The position numbers and the translations under genes were made by a program. From contig DCHW01000064.1 of NCBI GenBank assembly GCA_002314935.1, forward strand, positions 1 to 64,000: a DNA stretch of 64,000 bases. Reading direction: 5' to 3'. The notes beneath the pieces were generated by a model, which did no database searches, had not been told where the DNA came from, and saw nothing but the letters and a program-made list of their open reading frames with translations. Origin of the DNA: Clostridiales bacterium UBA1742 (GTDB lineage: Bacteria; Bacillota; Clostridia; TANB77; CAG-508). Of this stretch, positions 1 through 9,375 are shown piece after piece; the stretch's first letter is position 1, and the number at the start of each line of letters is the position of its first letter.

Positions 1-52
1 GACACATCATTGACTAACCTACAAACAATTTATAAAAAATTGTAAAAAGCAC

Positions 53-81
53 TTGATTTTTAATATGTTTTGTAGTAATAT
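53..81 (+). promoter_or_regulatory. Sigma-A-type promoter for uraA
   Basis: TTGATT at 53-58 and TAATAT at 76-81 are separated by exactly 17 nt. A transcript starting near 88 would have a leader of about 175 nt before the permease start, and that leader contains a terminator. Confidence 0.6.
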
Positions 82-204
82 ATTTCGCAGGGTGTAAAAA
101 TTATGAAATTAAATGTAGAATTTAAGTTAATAAAATTTACTATAAATGCATGTTTATTTTGCATTAGTTTTGCATTTTTTCATAAATATATATTTTTTAT
201 TGTT

Positions 205-235
205 CACTAAAATTTTTAATTTTAGTGTTTTTTTT
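205..235 (+). terminator. Leader terminator (attenuator candidate) upstream of uraA
   Basis: A perfect 10-bp stem (205-214 with 218-227), a TTT loop and eight T residues (228-235) lie between the promoter and the permease SD at 254-259. A terminator inside a leader fits transcription attenuation, as PyrR does for pyrimidine genes in Bacillus. I see no clear PyrR-binding loop, so the regulator is unknown. Confidence 0.6.
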
Positions 236-264
236 GCCCAAAAATAAAAAAATAGGAGGAAAAA

Positions 265-1608
265 ATGGAAAAAGAAAACAAATTATTATTAGACGTAAAT
301 GAAAAACCAAGTATTGGAAAGTGGATAATACTTGCGTTACAACATGTGTTTGCAATGTTTGGAGCTACAATATTAGTTCCTATATTAGTAAATGCAGGTG
401 CTGGAGAAACTGTACTAACAATTCCAGTTGCGTTAGTTTCTTCAGGAATAGGAACATTAATTTATATATTGTGTACAAGAGGAAAGTCACCAGTATATTT
501 AGGAAGTTCATTTGCTTTTATATCTCCACTAATAGCGGCATACATTAAAGGTGGAATTTCTGGAGCAATGACTGGAATTATGGCAGTTGGAATAGTATAT
601 ATAATTTTTGCATTATTAATTAAATTAATAGGAAAAAATTGGATAAATAAATTATTACCACCAGTAGTAATTGGACCAATGATTATGATAATAGGACTTG
701 CACTTGCACCATCAGCAATTAGTCAAATAGGATTAACAGAAGGAACTGCGTTTGTATGGCAAAATGTAGTTGTTGCACTAGTAGCATTTTTAGTAACAGG
801 AATTGTGGCAGTTGCTGCAAAAGGATTTTTAAAGGTTATACCATTCTTAATAGGAATTGTTGCTGGATATTTAACAGCAATTGCTGTTGGAATTGTAGAT
901 TTTACTCCAGTGGTAGAAGCTTCAATTGTGGGATTACCTAATTTTATAATACCATTTGTTGATTATACACCAAGCTTTTCAGCAATATTAACAATAGTTC
1001 CAATTGCATTAGTTACTATGGCAGAACATATAGGAGATCATACTGCATTAAGTGCAATTATTGGAAAAGATTTATTAAAGGAACCAGGTTTAGATAAAAC
1101 GTTATTAGGTGATGGACTTGCAACTTTTATAGCAGGAGCTTTGGGAGGACCTGCAAATACAACATATGGAGAAAATACATCTGTAGTTGGAATGACAAAA
1201 GTAGCATCTGTTTGGGTAATTGGTTTAGCTGCAATAATTGCAATTGCATTAGGATTCTTTTCTAAATTTACAGCATTAGTATCAACAATACCAAATGCTG
1301 TTTTAGGCGGAGTATCTTTATTATTATATGGATTTATAGCTGTAAACGGATTAAAAGTATTAATTCAAAATCAAATCGATTTTAATAATACAAAAAATGT
1401 TATTGTGGCATCTGCAATGTTAGTTTTAGGACTTGGTGGTGCAGCAATATCAATTGTAAGCGGAGATTTAGCAATAACAATATCTGGAATGAGTTTAGCT
1501 GCAATTGTAGGTATAATATTAAATCTATGTTTACCAAATGAAAATTCAAGTGAAAAAGAAGATAAAAGTAAAAATACAAAAATAAAAAAAGAAAAAGTAA
1601 ATGTTTAA
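265..1608 (+). CDS. uraA: Uracil/xanthine permease, NAT/NCS2 family
   Basis: A 447-aa polytopic membrane protein importing uracil or a related nucleobase by proton symport. It shows the family pattern: conserved N-terminal QHVFAMFGAT, many glycine/alanine-rich hydrophobic helices, MAEHIGDH near residue 255, and GGPANTTYGEN near residue 295. Its length is usual for bacterial UraA/PyrP. The start follows GGAGGA with 5 nt spacing. The last 20 residues are a charged Lys/Glu tail. It stands alone between its own leader and a terminator. Xanthine or another nucleobase as substrate cannot be excluded; uracil is the commonest for this subgroup. Confidence 0.9.
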   Translation: MEKENKLLLDVNEKPSIGKWIILALQHVFAMFGATILVPILVNAGAGETVLTIPVALVSSGIGTLIYILCTRGKSPVYLGSSFAFISPLIAAYIKGGISGAMTGIMAVGIVYIIFALLIKLIGKNWINKLLPPVVIGPMIMIIGLALAPSAISQIGLTEGTAFVWQNVVVALVAFLVTGIVAVAAKGFLKVIPFLIGIVAGYLTAIAVGIVDFTPVVEASIVGLPNFIIPFVDYTPSFSAILTIVPIALVTMAEHIGDHTALSAIIGKDLLKEPGLDKTLLGDGLATFIAGALGGPANTTYGENTSVVGMTKVASVWVIGLAAIIAIALGFFSKFTALVSTIPNAVLGGVSLLLYGFIAVNGLKVLIQNQIDFNNTKNVIVASAMLVLGLGGAAISIVSGDLAITISGMSLAAIVGIILNLCLPNENSSEKEDKSKNTKIKKEKVNV

Positions 1609-1631
1609 TAAATTTATAAGATATATAGAAT

Positions 1632-1662
1632 AAAGCACTTCATATTGAGAAGTGCTTTATTT
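1632..1662 (+). terminator. Bidirectional intrinsic terminator after uraA
   Basis: AAAGCACTTC (1632-1641) pairs with GAAGTGCTTT (1649-1658) around a 7-nt loop. The flanks are A-rich and T-rich, so it can serve uraA and the convergent minus-strand gene ending at 1665. Confidence 0.8.
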
Positions 1663-1664
1663 TA

Positions 1665-1862
1665 CTATTCGGTTGCATTATTATTATAGAATGCTATTGA
1701 GAATAATCCACAAATACCAACAATTATATATATAATTCTTGTTATTACAGATAATGATCCAAAGATGTAATCTACTAAATTAAAACTAAAAAGTCCAACA
1801 AGCAACCAGTTTAGAGCACCAATAATTACAAGAGTAAGAATAATTGAGTTAAAAACCTTCAC
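1665..1862 (-). CDS. DUF378 family small membrane protein
   Basis: A 65-aa protein with two hydrophobic segments (about residues 5-27 and 36-58) and the DUF378 hallmark GALNWLLVGL. Function unknown; relatives are small membrane proteins of spore-forming and other Firmicutes. I place the start at a GTG (1862) because AAAGGAGG lies 7 nt upstream. The reading frame stays open further upstream, but that extension would overlap the rlmD leader. It is divergent from rlmD and convergent with uraA. Confidence 0.8.
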   Translation of the reverse strand: MKVFNSIILTLVIIGALNWLLVGLFSFNLVDYIFGSLSVITRIIYIIVGICGLFSIAFYNNNATE

Positions 1863-1969
1863 TTTAAAAACCTCCTTTAATTTGTGCTTATAATTAATAG
1901 TATGACAAAAATATTGATTTTTATACATTTTTAAAATATAATAAAAAAAACAAAAAAAGGAAAAATAAG

Positions 1970-3355
1970 ATGATAAAAAAGAATGAAGAATATATAGTAA
2001 AAATAATTGATAATGGATGTCAAGGAGAAGGGATTGCCAAAATTGAAGGGATTCCAATTTTTATTGAGAATGCAATTAAAGATGAAGAAATAAAAATAAA
2101 AATTTTGAAAGTTCAAAAAAATTTTGCATATGGAAAAATTATAGAAATATTAAAGGAATCTAAAAGCAGAAAAGATTCAGATTGTAATACTTTTTCTAAA
2201 TGTGGAGGTTGTTCTTTAAGACATATGGATTATGAAAAAACACTAATAATTAAAGAGAACATTGTACAAAATTGTTTAAATAAAATGGTTAAAGAAAATA
2301 TAAAAATTAATAATATAATTGGTATGGACGAGCCATTTTATTATAGAAATAAATTACAATATCCAGTAGGATTTTTTAACAAACAAAAAGTTATGGGTGT
2401 TTATTCAATGAGAACTCATAATATAATTCCAACAATAGAATGCAAAATCCAAAATAAGCTTTGCCAAGAAGTTGCAAATTATGCATTTGAATTTATAAAA
2501 GCTAAAAATATAAAAGCATATGATGAAAATTTTGGAAAAGGTACAATTAGACATATAGTTGTAAGAGTTGGAATAAAAACAAATGAAATTTTATTAACTT
2601 TAGTTTTAAATGACAATCAAATAAAAAAAATAGAAGATGAATTTGTAGATTATATGATAGAAAAATTTCCAGAAATAAAATCAATAGTAAAAAATTATAA
2701 TAGTGAAAAAACAAATGTTATATTAGGAAAAAAATGTGAAGTGATTTATGGACCTGGATACATTTATGATGTATTAGGGGATTATAAATTTAAAATTTCT
2801 CCATTATCTTTTTATCAAATAAACCCAATACAAACTGAAAAACTATATTCAATTGCTGTAAATAATGCTATAGAAAATTATTCAGGTAAAGATATTGCAT
2901 TAGATTTATATTGTGGAATAGGAACTATAGGAATTTTTGCATCAAAATATTTTAAAAAAGTTTATGGAATTGAAATTATACAAGAAGCAATTGAAGATGC
3001 AAAGGAAAATGCAAAAATAAATAATATAGAAAATACAGAATTTTATGCAGGTGATGTAGAAAAAATTTTACCACAAATATTGGATAAAGAAAAAATTAAA
3101 CCAGGAGTTGTTTTTGTTGATCCACCAAGAAAAGGATTAGATAAAAATACTGTACAACTACTTTTAAATTTGGAACCACAAAAAATTGTATATGTAAGTT
3201 GTAATCCTGCAACACTTGCTAGAGACTTATTACTTTTAGAAGAGAAATATTCAATTAAAAATGTTCAACCAGTAGATATGTTTCCATATACGCATCATGT
3301 GGAGTGCTGTGCGTTGCTATGTAAAAAAGAAAACTCTCAAACCATACAGCAGTAA
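1970..3355 (+). CDS. rlmD: 23S rRNA (uracil-C5)-methyltransferase, RlmD/RumA type
   Basis: This 461-aa SAM-dependent enzyme methylates uracil C5 in 23S rRNA. Residues 1-60 form a TRAM-like RNA-binding domain. Cys72, Cys78 and Cys81 plus a later Cys near 160 match the 4Fe-4S cluster of RumA. The SAM motif is DLYCGIGTIGIFAS near 310, motif IV VFVDPPRKGLD is near 380, and the catalytic Cys lies in VSCNPATLARD near 410. The C-terminal MFPYTHHVECCALL matches the family end. Firmicute paralogues (RlmCD) can modify two uridines, so the exact target base is inferred. Confidence 0.93.
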   Translation: MIKKNEEYIVKIIDNGCQGEGIAKIEGIPIFIENAIKDEEIKIKILKVQKNFAYGKIIEILKESKSRKDSDCNTFSKCGGCSLRHMDYEKTLIIKENIVQNCLNKMVKENIKINNIIGMDEPFYYRNKLQYPVGFFNKQKVMGVYSMRTHNIIPTIECKIQNKLCQEVANYAFEFIKAKNIKAYDENFGKGTIRHIVVRVGIKTNEILLTLVLNDNQIKKIEDEFVDYMIEKFPEIKSIVKNYNSEKTNVILGKKCEVIYGPGYIYDVLGDYKFKISPLSFYQINPIQTEKLYSIAVNNAIENYSGKDIALDLYCGIGTIGIFASKYFKKVYGIEIIQEAIEDAKENAKINNIENTEFYAGDVEKILPQILDKEKIKPGVVFVDPPRKGLDKNTVQLLLNLEPQKIVYVSCNPATLARDLLLLEEKYSIKNVQPVDMFPYTHHVECCALLCKKENSQTIQQ

Positions 3356-3437
3356 AGGTTATATACAAAACAATCACTTATTAAAATTCAAATAAAATCA
3401 TTTAAAATATCAAAAGTAATATGGAAGGTTGTAAACG

Positions 3438-3463
3438 GTCGACATGTCAACGGAACATATTAC
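3438..3463 (+). repeat. Flanking repeat, copy 1
   Basis: GACATGTCAACGGAACAT at 3441-3458 recurs exactly at 5681-5698, and 24 of 26 positions match over 3438-3463 against 5678-5703. The copies bracket the rhuM-like gene and hydrolase, 2240 bp apart in direct orientation. The rest of 3356-3529 shows no gene. Confidence 0.7.
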
Positions 3464-3529
3464 GAAAAATTTATTTTAATTATTATTACACCAGAACTAA
3501 AAAAAATGAATAAAGGGAGATGATAAGGG

Positions 3530-4552
3530 ATGGATGAAAATTTAATTGGTAATGAAAAAAATATCATTTTTTACGAAGATAAAGAAGGAAATACCAAAGT
3601 AGAAGTAATATTGCAAGATGAAAATGTATGGTTAAATAGTAAAGCAATATCTAATTTATTTAATATAGATAGAACAGTTATTACAAAGCATATTAATAAT
3701 ATATATAATGATAATGAATTAGAAGAAAATGCAACTTGTGCAAAAATTGCACAAGTTCAAAAAGAAGGAAATAGAAATGTTAAAAGAAATATTTCATATT
3801 ATAATTTAGATATGATTATTTCTATAGGTTTTAGAGTAAATTCTAGGACTGCAATAAAATTTAGAACTTGGGCTAATAAAATAATTAAAGAGTATATGGT
3901 TAAAGGTTTTGCTTTAAATGATGAAAGATTTATAAATGGAAATAAATTTGAAACTAGATATTTTGATGAATTATTAGAACGTATTAAAGTAATTCGTACA
4001 AGTGAGAGAATGGCTTATCAAAAAATTACAGATATATTTATTGCAAGTAGTGTAGATTATGATAAAAAATCAGAAGAAGCATATACTTTCTTTAAGATTG
4101 TTCAAAATAAATTACATTATGCTATTACAGGACATACTGCAGCGGAACTAATATATGAAAGAGTGGATTCAGAAAAAATACATATGGGATTGACGAATTG
4201 GAAAAATAGTCCAGATGGATTAATATACAAATATGATGTTGGAATTGCTAAAAATTATCTTAACGAACAAGAATTAAAAAAATTAAACAATTTAACAACT
4301 TTATTTTTGGATTATGCAGAAGATATGGCAGAAGAACATCAAGTAATGACAATGAATGACTGGATTAAAGAAACAGATGAGTTACTAAAATTTAGAAAGA
4401 AAAAAATATTAAGTGATTCAGGTAAAATTTCCCATAAACAAGCTATAGAAAAAGCGGAAAATGAATATGAAAAATTTAGAATAAAACAAGATCAAGAATA
4501 TATTTCAAGTATGGATGAAATGTATAAAAAATATTTAGAAGAAAATAAATGA
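3530..4552 (+). CDS. RhuM family protein
   Basis: A 340-aa protein of the Virulence_RhuM family. N-terminal features include VEVILQDENVWLN, a predicted HTH-like stretch (AISNLFNIDRTVITKHINNI, residues about 43-62) and a central SYYNLDMIISIGFRVNS motif typical of the family. The family is widespread in genomic islets near defence and mobile genes; its molecular role is not established. The SD is GGGAGATGATAAGGG just before the ATG. The stop overlaps the region of the hydrolase start, so the two genes are probably co-transcribed. A decayed copy lies at 5891-6303. Confidence 0.85.
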   Translation: MDENLIGNEKNIIFYEDKEGNTKVEVILQDENVWLNSKAISNLFNIDRTVITKHINNIYNDNELEENATCAKIAQVQKEGNRNVKRNISYYNLDMIISIGFRVNSRTAIKFRTWANKIIKEYMVKGFALNDERFINGNKFETRYFDELLERIKVIRTSERMAYQKITDIFIASSVDYDKKSEEAYTFFKIVQNKLHYAITGHTAAELIYERVDSEKIHMGLTNWKNSPDGLIYKYDVGIAKNYLNEQELKKLNNLTTLFLDYAEDMAEEHQVMTMNDWIKETDELLKFRKKKILSDSGKISHKQAIEKAENEYEKFRIKQDQEYISSMDEMYKKYLEENK

Positions 4553-4563
4553 GGTGTTTAGGT

Positions 4564-5659
4564 ATGAATAACATGAAATACATTAATTCAAAAGGAAAAA
4601 AATTTACAGGGGAATTAATATTAGGACAAGATAATACAATACCATACATATTAGTAATACCAGAAGGTATTGAATATGGTAAAGAATTAATAGTAGAAAG
4701 TTTAAATTTAGAAGGAACGAATATTATAGAAAACATAGTACCACACATCGTTAAACAATTAAAAGATATGGTAGAAGTTATTGATGATGCACCAATATTA
4801 ATTCCTTTTACTCCTGATGTAAAAGGAGGCAGACCATATTATCAACAATTATCTAGAGAATGCTTCGAAGAATCAGAAAACGGAGAATATGAAATACAAT
4901 ATCCTAGAATAGATTTAGAAATTATTAATGCTATTAATGACGCAAAAGATAGAGTAATGCAGATATCTGGAAAAAAAGTTGCAGAAAAAATATTTCTAAA
5001 TGGATATTCTTCATCTGGAGTATTTGCTCAGAGGTTTGCATTAATACATCCAGAGATTGTTGGAAGAGCATTAATTGGTGGAGCTTCAGGCTCTATACCA
5101 TTACCAATAGAAGAATTTGACTACCCTATTCGGAATAAGAGATTTTAAAGAACTATTTGGAAAAGATTTTGATTTAGATGAATACAAGAAAATTCAATTT
5201 GCATATTTTGTTGGAGAATTAGAAGCAAAAAATCCTGCATGGGAAAGAGATAAAGAAGGGAAAGACATAGAACGAAATGAAAATGGAGATAGAACAAATT
5301 TTAGTCAAATAATTCCACCAATGCATGATATGTCATATTATCCAAGAAGTATAGATACCCAAAGAGCAAAATATCAAAGACAAATTTTAGGAGAAGATTT
5401 ATCTGAAAGACATCAAAAATGTATTGAATATTATGAACAAAATGGATATGCTATAACTAGTAAAATATATAGAGGAACAGAACATTTTGGGATATATACA
5501 AGAAGTAATCCATCTTTTGAAGCATTAATAAGAGATATAACTTCGTTTTATAAAGAAAGAAAAAAGTTTCCTGAAGATATAGCAGGAGTATCAGAAATAA
5601 GTATGAAACCACAAAGAGTAAGAGAACAAGAAGCTAATAACCCAATAATGCATGAATAG
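4564..5659 (+). CDS. Putative alpha/beta hydrolase, interrupted by a +1 frame break at CGG
   Basis: Read with one base skipped at C5131, this is a 364-aa protein. The nucleophile elbow GYSSSG lies near residue 146, followed by HPEIVGRALIGGASG. A candidate catalytic His sits in TEHFGIY near the C-terminus. The frame breaks between DYPI and GIRDFKELFG: the zero-frame codon is CGG, and skipping its C continues as GGA ATA. Without the shift, translation stops after RNKRF. The start is the ATG at 4564, 7 nt after GAGGTG; an earlier ATG at 4549 overlaps the rhuM stop but lacks an SD. Substrate unknown. Confidence 0.65.
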
Positions 5660-5677
5660 AATATTATTAAAGTATCT

Positions 5678-5703
5678 GTTGACATGTCAACGGAACATTT
5701 TAC
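5678..5703 (+). repeat. Flanking repeat, copy 2
   Basis: The second copy of the 18-bp core GACATGTCAACGGAACAT. Here the site also contains the 14-bp palindrome GTTGACATGTCAAC (5678-5691). It lies 19 bp after the hydrolase stop. Confidence 0.7.
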
Positions 5704-5890
5704 ATATAAAAAATCACATTGCAACGGTGTCTATACAACCCATGTAGAAGTAGTTTCAAGTTTGAACTTGAAAGGCAAAAATATCTAATTTTGTCGAAAA
5801 GTTCTTTGAAAAAATTAAATAAGATATTGAAATAGATATAAATACATGACAATATACAAACAAAAGTTTGAAAAAAGAAAGACTATATTT

Positions 5891-6303
5891 ATGAATGAGA
5901 TTTTAATAGGAAATGAAAATAATATTATATTTTATGAAGATGAAAAAGGCAATTCTAAAGTAGAAGTAATTTTAAAAGAAGATAATGTTTGGTTAAACGC
6001 AAATGCTATTGCAAATTTATTTAATGTTCAAAGACCGGCAATAGTTAAGCATATTAATAACATTTATGATGACGAAGAATTAGAAAAAGATTTAACCTGT
6101 TCCATTTTGGAACAGGTTAAACTTGAGGTTTTAGAGTGAATTCAAAGACTGCAATAAAATTTAGAACTTGGGCTAATAAAATAATTAAAGAGTATATGGT
6201 TAAAGGGTTTGCTTTAAATGACGATAGATTTAAACAAGATAAAGAATACATTTCAAGTATGGATGAAATGTATAAAAAATATTTAGAAGAGAATAAGGGT
6301 TAA
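5891..6303 (+). pseudogene. Decayed second rhuM-like gene
   Basis: The first 75 or so codons are close to the intact gene at 3530 (NEILIGNENNIIFYED, VWLNANAIANLFN, KHINNIYDDEELE). After about 6118 the middle is deleted: a stop ends the frame at 6139, and only fragments matching KFRTWANKIIKEYMVKGFALNDDRF and EYISSMDEMYKKYLEENK remain. Two internal deletions relative to the intact copy explain the break. An in-frame ATG at 5846 has no matching sequence in the intact gene, so I start at 5891. Confidence 0.8.
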
Positions 6304-6306
6304 AAT

Positions 6307-6519
6307 ATGATTTTATATGCAACAAACCAAACAATACAATAATTTGATATACCAATGTCTAATGAATTATCTTCATTTAATAGAGCTATGGAAGAGAAAG
6401 TAATTGATGCACAAACTAATGGCGGTTTGTTAGAATGGGGATTGAAATATTTTGAATTTGATGGAAGAAAATGTGTACAAGCAGTTAATCTTGATGTCTT
6501 TTATCAGCTTATATTATAA
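6307..6519 (+). pseudogene. Short gene remnant with an in-frame stop
   Basis: The frame reads MILYATNQTIQ, a TAA at codon 12, then FDIPMSNELSSFNRAMEEKV and on to 6519. The coding character and composition after the stop suggest one former gene of about 70 codons. It may belong to a small DUF family, but I cannot name it with confidence. It directly follows the rhuM pseudogene, in a decayed islet. Confidence 0.45.
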
Positions 6520-6541
6520 TAGAGAAAAGGTAACATAAAAC

Positions 6542-6570
6542 TTGAAAAAATTTTAATTTTGTTATATAAT
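6542..6570 (+). promoter_or_regulatory. Sigma-A-type promoter for the MBL-fold gene
   Basis: TTGAAA (6542-6547), a 17-nt spacer and TATAAT (6565-6570) lie 60 nt before the start at 6630. Confidence 0.7.
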
Positions 6571-6629
6571 TTTGCATAGCAAAAACCCAATTATAAAATT
6601 CATAATAATAATTTAGAATGGAGGATTTT

Positions 6630-8042
6630 ATGGGAAACAAAGCAAAAATGTATGTAGATGTAATGTCACTAAGTAACGAAGTGACGGGCTCATGCTTTTT
6701 GTGTGTGCTTAAACTACCAAATAAGGAGGTAATACGGTTTATAGTTGATTGTGGATTGTTTCAGGAAGATGGATATGATGAACTAAATTATTCATTTCCA
6801 TTTAATGCAGAAAATATAGAGTTTGCATTAATAACCCATAATCACATAGATCACATTGGAAGAATTCCATTATTGTATAAAAATGGTTTTAAAGGAAAGA
6901 CCTATTGTACAAATCAAACGAAAACATTAATGCCTTTAGCTCTAACGGACACATGTAAAATTTTAAAAGATGTTTGCAAACGTCAAAATAGGAAACAAAT
7001 TTTTAGCGATTATGATGTTGAAACAGCAATTAAAAACTTTTATGGTGTTAGTTATAACGAAAAAATCAGTGTTAATCCCAATATAGATGTTACATTTTTA
7101 GAAAATGGTCATTTGATTGGCGCAGCCATGATTTTAGTAGAAATAACATATCCTAATGAAGAGCCAATTACCTTATTGTTTTCTGGTGATTACAAGAATG
7201 AGAATGTATTTGCTGATATTAGTGAATTATCTGAAAACCTTAGAAACAAACGAATTAATTTATTTATTGAGTCAACATATGCTAAAATGGAAACTAGTGA
7301 AATAAAATATGAATTTGATGAAAAAATAATTAATGGAATTTGTAATAAAAATTCTATAATAATTCCAGTATTTTCTTTAGGAAGATCTCAGGAAATATTA
7401 TTAAAATTAAAACAACTTCAGGAAAATAATTTATTAGATGAAGCAATACCAATTTATTTTGACGGAAATTTAGCACATGCGTATACAAGATTAATGCTGA
7501 ATAATCCAGAGATAATTACTGAAAATATGAAATTTTTACCGAAAAACTTAACTTTTGTTGATGCATCTATTAGAGAAAATTTATTGGAAACAGACAATTG
7601 TAAAATTATTTTAACAACTTCTGGGATGGGGACGTATGGTCCTGCACAAGTTTATTTACCGTATTTTGTTTCAAAAAATAATGTAACAATTATTTTTCCT
7701 GGATATACGGCAGAAGGAACTTTGGGTAGAAGCCTTATTGAAACTAATCAAAATGAAGTTGTAAAAATTGGTGGACTTTTAGTTAAGAAAAAAGCAGAAA
7801 TTATTTCTTTAAATGAATTTTCAGGACATGCTAAATCTGATGAATTAATTGAATTAATAAAAAAATTTAATAATTTAAGATCAGTTTTAATTAATCATGG
7901 AGAATGTGAAACAAAAGAAATTATGGCTGCAAAGGTTATTGATTGTGTTGATCCACCTAGTGTTGGAATTTTGGACAGAAGATATTTCTTCCGAGTTGCT
8001 ACCTATGGAGTTATAAAAACTTTACCAACCAAATTTAAGTAA
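6630..8042 (+). CDS. MBL-fold/beta-CASP metallohydrolase (RNA-processing exonuclease type)
   Basis: A 470-aa protein. The zinc-binding THNHIDHIGR motif lies near residue 74. Later metallo-lactamase and beta-CASP marks are ENGHLIGAAMI, LFSGDYKNE, PVFSLGRSQEILLKL, LTTSGMGTYGPAQ, FSGHAKSDELIE and INHGE. This is the YSH1/CPSF-73-like bacterial class, likely acting on RNA ends in the cytoplasm. I choose the ATG at 6630 because GGAGG lies 5 nt upstream; an in-frame ATG at 6618 overlaps that SD. The gene holds one of only two unshifted in-frame CGG codons I found (near 6736, ATA CGG TTT). Confidence 0.85.
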   Translation: MGNKAKMYVDVMSLSNEVTGSCFLCVLKLPNKEVIRFIVDCGLFQEDGYDELNYSFPFNAENIEFALITHNHIDHIGRIPLLYKNGFKGKTYCTNQTKTLMPLALTDTCKILKDVCKRQNRKQIFSDYDVETAIKNFYGVSYNEKISVNPNIDVTFLENGHLIGAAMILVEITYPNEEPITLLFSGDYKNENVFADISELSENLRNKRINLFIESTYAKMETSEIKYEFDEKIINGICNKNSIIIPVFSLGRSQEILLKLKQLQENNLLDEAIPIYFDGNLAHAYTRLMLNNPEIITENMKFLPKNLTFVDASIRENLLETDNCKIILTTSGMGTYGPAQVYLPYFVSKNNVTIIFPGYTAEGTLGRSLIETNQNEVVKIGGLLVKKKAEIISLNEFSGHAKSDELIELIKKFNNLRSVLINHGECETKEIMAAKVIDCVDPPSVGILDRRYFFRVATYGVIKTLPTKFK

Positions 8043-8058
8043 GTAGTTTATAAGTTTT

Positions 8059-8087
8059 ATCCGCTAATAATTATATTAGCGGATTTT
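8059..8087 (+). terminator. Intrinsic terminator after the MBL-fold gene
   Basis: ATCCGCTAAT (8059-8068) pairs with ATTAGCGGAT (8075-8084), followed by a short T run. Confidence 0.7.
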
Positions 8088-8108
8088 CCTATTTATAAAA
8101 ATTAATAA

Positions 8109-8157
8109 TTGATTAAAAAAAATCTTTATGGTACAATACAACCATAAGGATTTTTTT
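8109..8157 (+). promoter_or_regulatory. galK promoter overlapped by a terminator hairpin
   Basis: TTGATT (8109-8114), 17 nt and TACAAT (8132-8137) form a promoter. AATCTTTATGG (8121-8131) also pairs with CCATAAGGATT (8142-8152), followed by seven T residues. The left arm lies upstream of the -10, so only read-through RNA from the left can fold the terminator; RNA starting here escapes it. Confidence 0.6.
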
Positions 8158-8185
8158 ATATATATAAAAATTGGAGGACTAAATT

Positions 8186-9349
8186 ATGAAAGAAAAGTTA
8201 GTATCAAAATTTGAAGAATTATATGGAAACAATGGAAAAATTAATACTTATTTTGCACCTGGAAGAGTAAACTTAATTGGAGAACACACAGATTATAATG
8301 GAGGACATGTATTCCCTTGCGCATTAACAATGGGAACATATGCAGTAGCAAGAAAAAGAGAAGATAATAAATTAAGATTTTATTCTATTAATTTTGAAAA
8401 ATTAGGAGTTTTAGAATCAAATATAGATGAATTAAAATATAATAAAAATGAAGATTGGATAAATTATCCTAAAGGTATGATTTGGTCAATGAAAGATGAA
8501 GGATATAAAATAAATACTGGATTTGACATATTGTTTTATGGAACGATACCTAATGGCGCAGGATTATCTTCATCTGCTAGTATAGAGGTACTAACAGGTT
8601 TTGTTATTAAGGATTTATTTGATTTGGATATAGACATGACAAAATTAGCTTTATTAGGACAAAAAGCAGAGAATAAATATGTTGGAGTAAATTGTGGAAT
8701 AATGGATCAATTTGCAATAGCAAATGGAAAGAAAAATTATGCAATATTTTTAGATACATCAGATTTAAAATATGAATATGCACCAGTTGAGTTAGATGGA
8801 ATTAAAGTGGTTATAATGAATACAAATAAAAAAAGAGGATTAGGTGATTCAAAATATAACGAACGTAGAAGCGAATGTGAAGAAGCTCTTAGCGAATTAA
8901 AAGAAAAATTAAAAATTAATTCTTTAGGTGAATTAACAGAACAAGAATTTGAAGAAAATAAATATCTTATAAAAAGTGAAATAAGACAAAAAAGAGCTAA
9001 ACATGCAGTTTATGAAAACCAAAGGACAATAAAAGCTGTGGAAGCATTAAAAAATAACGATATAAATCTACTAGGAAAATTAATGATTGATTCTCATAAT
9101 TCTTTAAAAGATGATTATGAGGTTACAGGAGTTGAATTAGATACAATTGTAGAAGAAAGCTTAAAACAAGAAGGTACAATAGGTGCAAGAATGACAGGAG
9201 CAGGATTTGGAGGATGTGCTGTAAGTTTAGTAAAAGCTAACAAAGTTGATGATTTTATTAAAAATGTTGGAGAAAATTATAAAAATAAAATTGGATATGA
9301 AGCTTCTTTTTATGCTGTAGAAATAGGTAATGGTCCAATTAAAATATAA
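8186..9349 (+). CDS. galK: Galactokinase
   Basis: A 387-aa GHMP kinase phosphorylating galactose at C1 in the Leloir pathway. Signature GRVNLIGEHTDYNGG near residue 27, ATP loop GAGLSSSAS near 125, and motif GARMTGAGFGGCAVSL near 335 are all present, and the length is usual. The SD TTGGAGG precedes the ATG. No galT or galE is in the window. The gene is followed 26 nt later by a pantothenate kinase, probably in one operon. Confidence 0.95.
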   Translation: MKEKLVSKFEELYGNNGKINTYFAPGRVNLIGEHTDYNGGHVFPCALTMGTYAVARKREDNKLRFYSINFEKLGVLESNIDELKYNKNEDWINYPKGMIWSMKDEGYKINTGFDILFYGTIPNGAGLSSSASIEVLTGFVIKDLFDLDIDMTKLALLGQKAENKYVGVNCGIMDQFAIANGKKNYAIFLDTSDLKYEYAPVELDGIKVVIMNTNKKRGLGDSKYNERRSECEEALSELKEKLKINSLGELTEQEFEENKYLIKSEIRQKRAKHAVYENQRTIKAVEALKNNDINLLGKLMIDSHNSLKDDYEVTGVELDTIVEESLKQEGTIGARMTGAGFGGCAVSLVKANKVDDFIKNVGENYKNKIGYEASFYAVEIGNGPIKI

Positions 9350-9375
9350 AACAAGAAAAGAGGATTTTTAATAAT

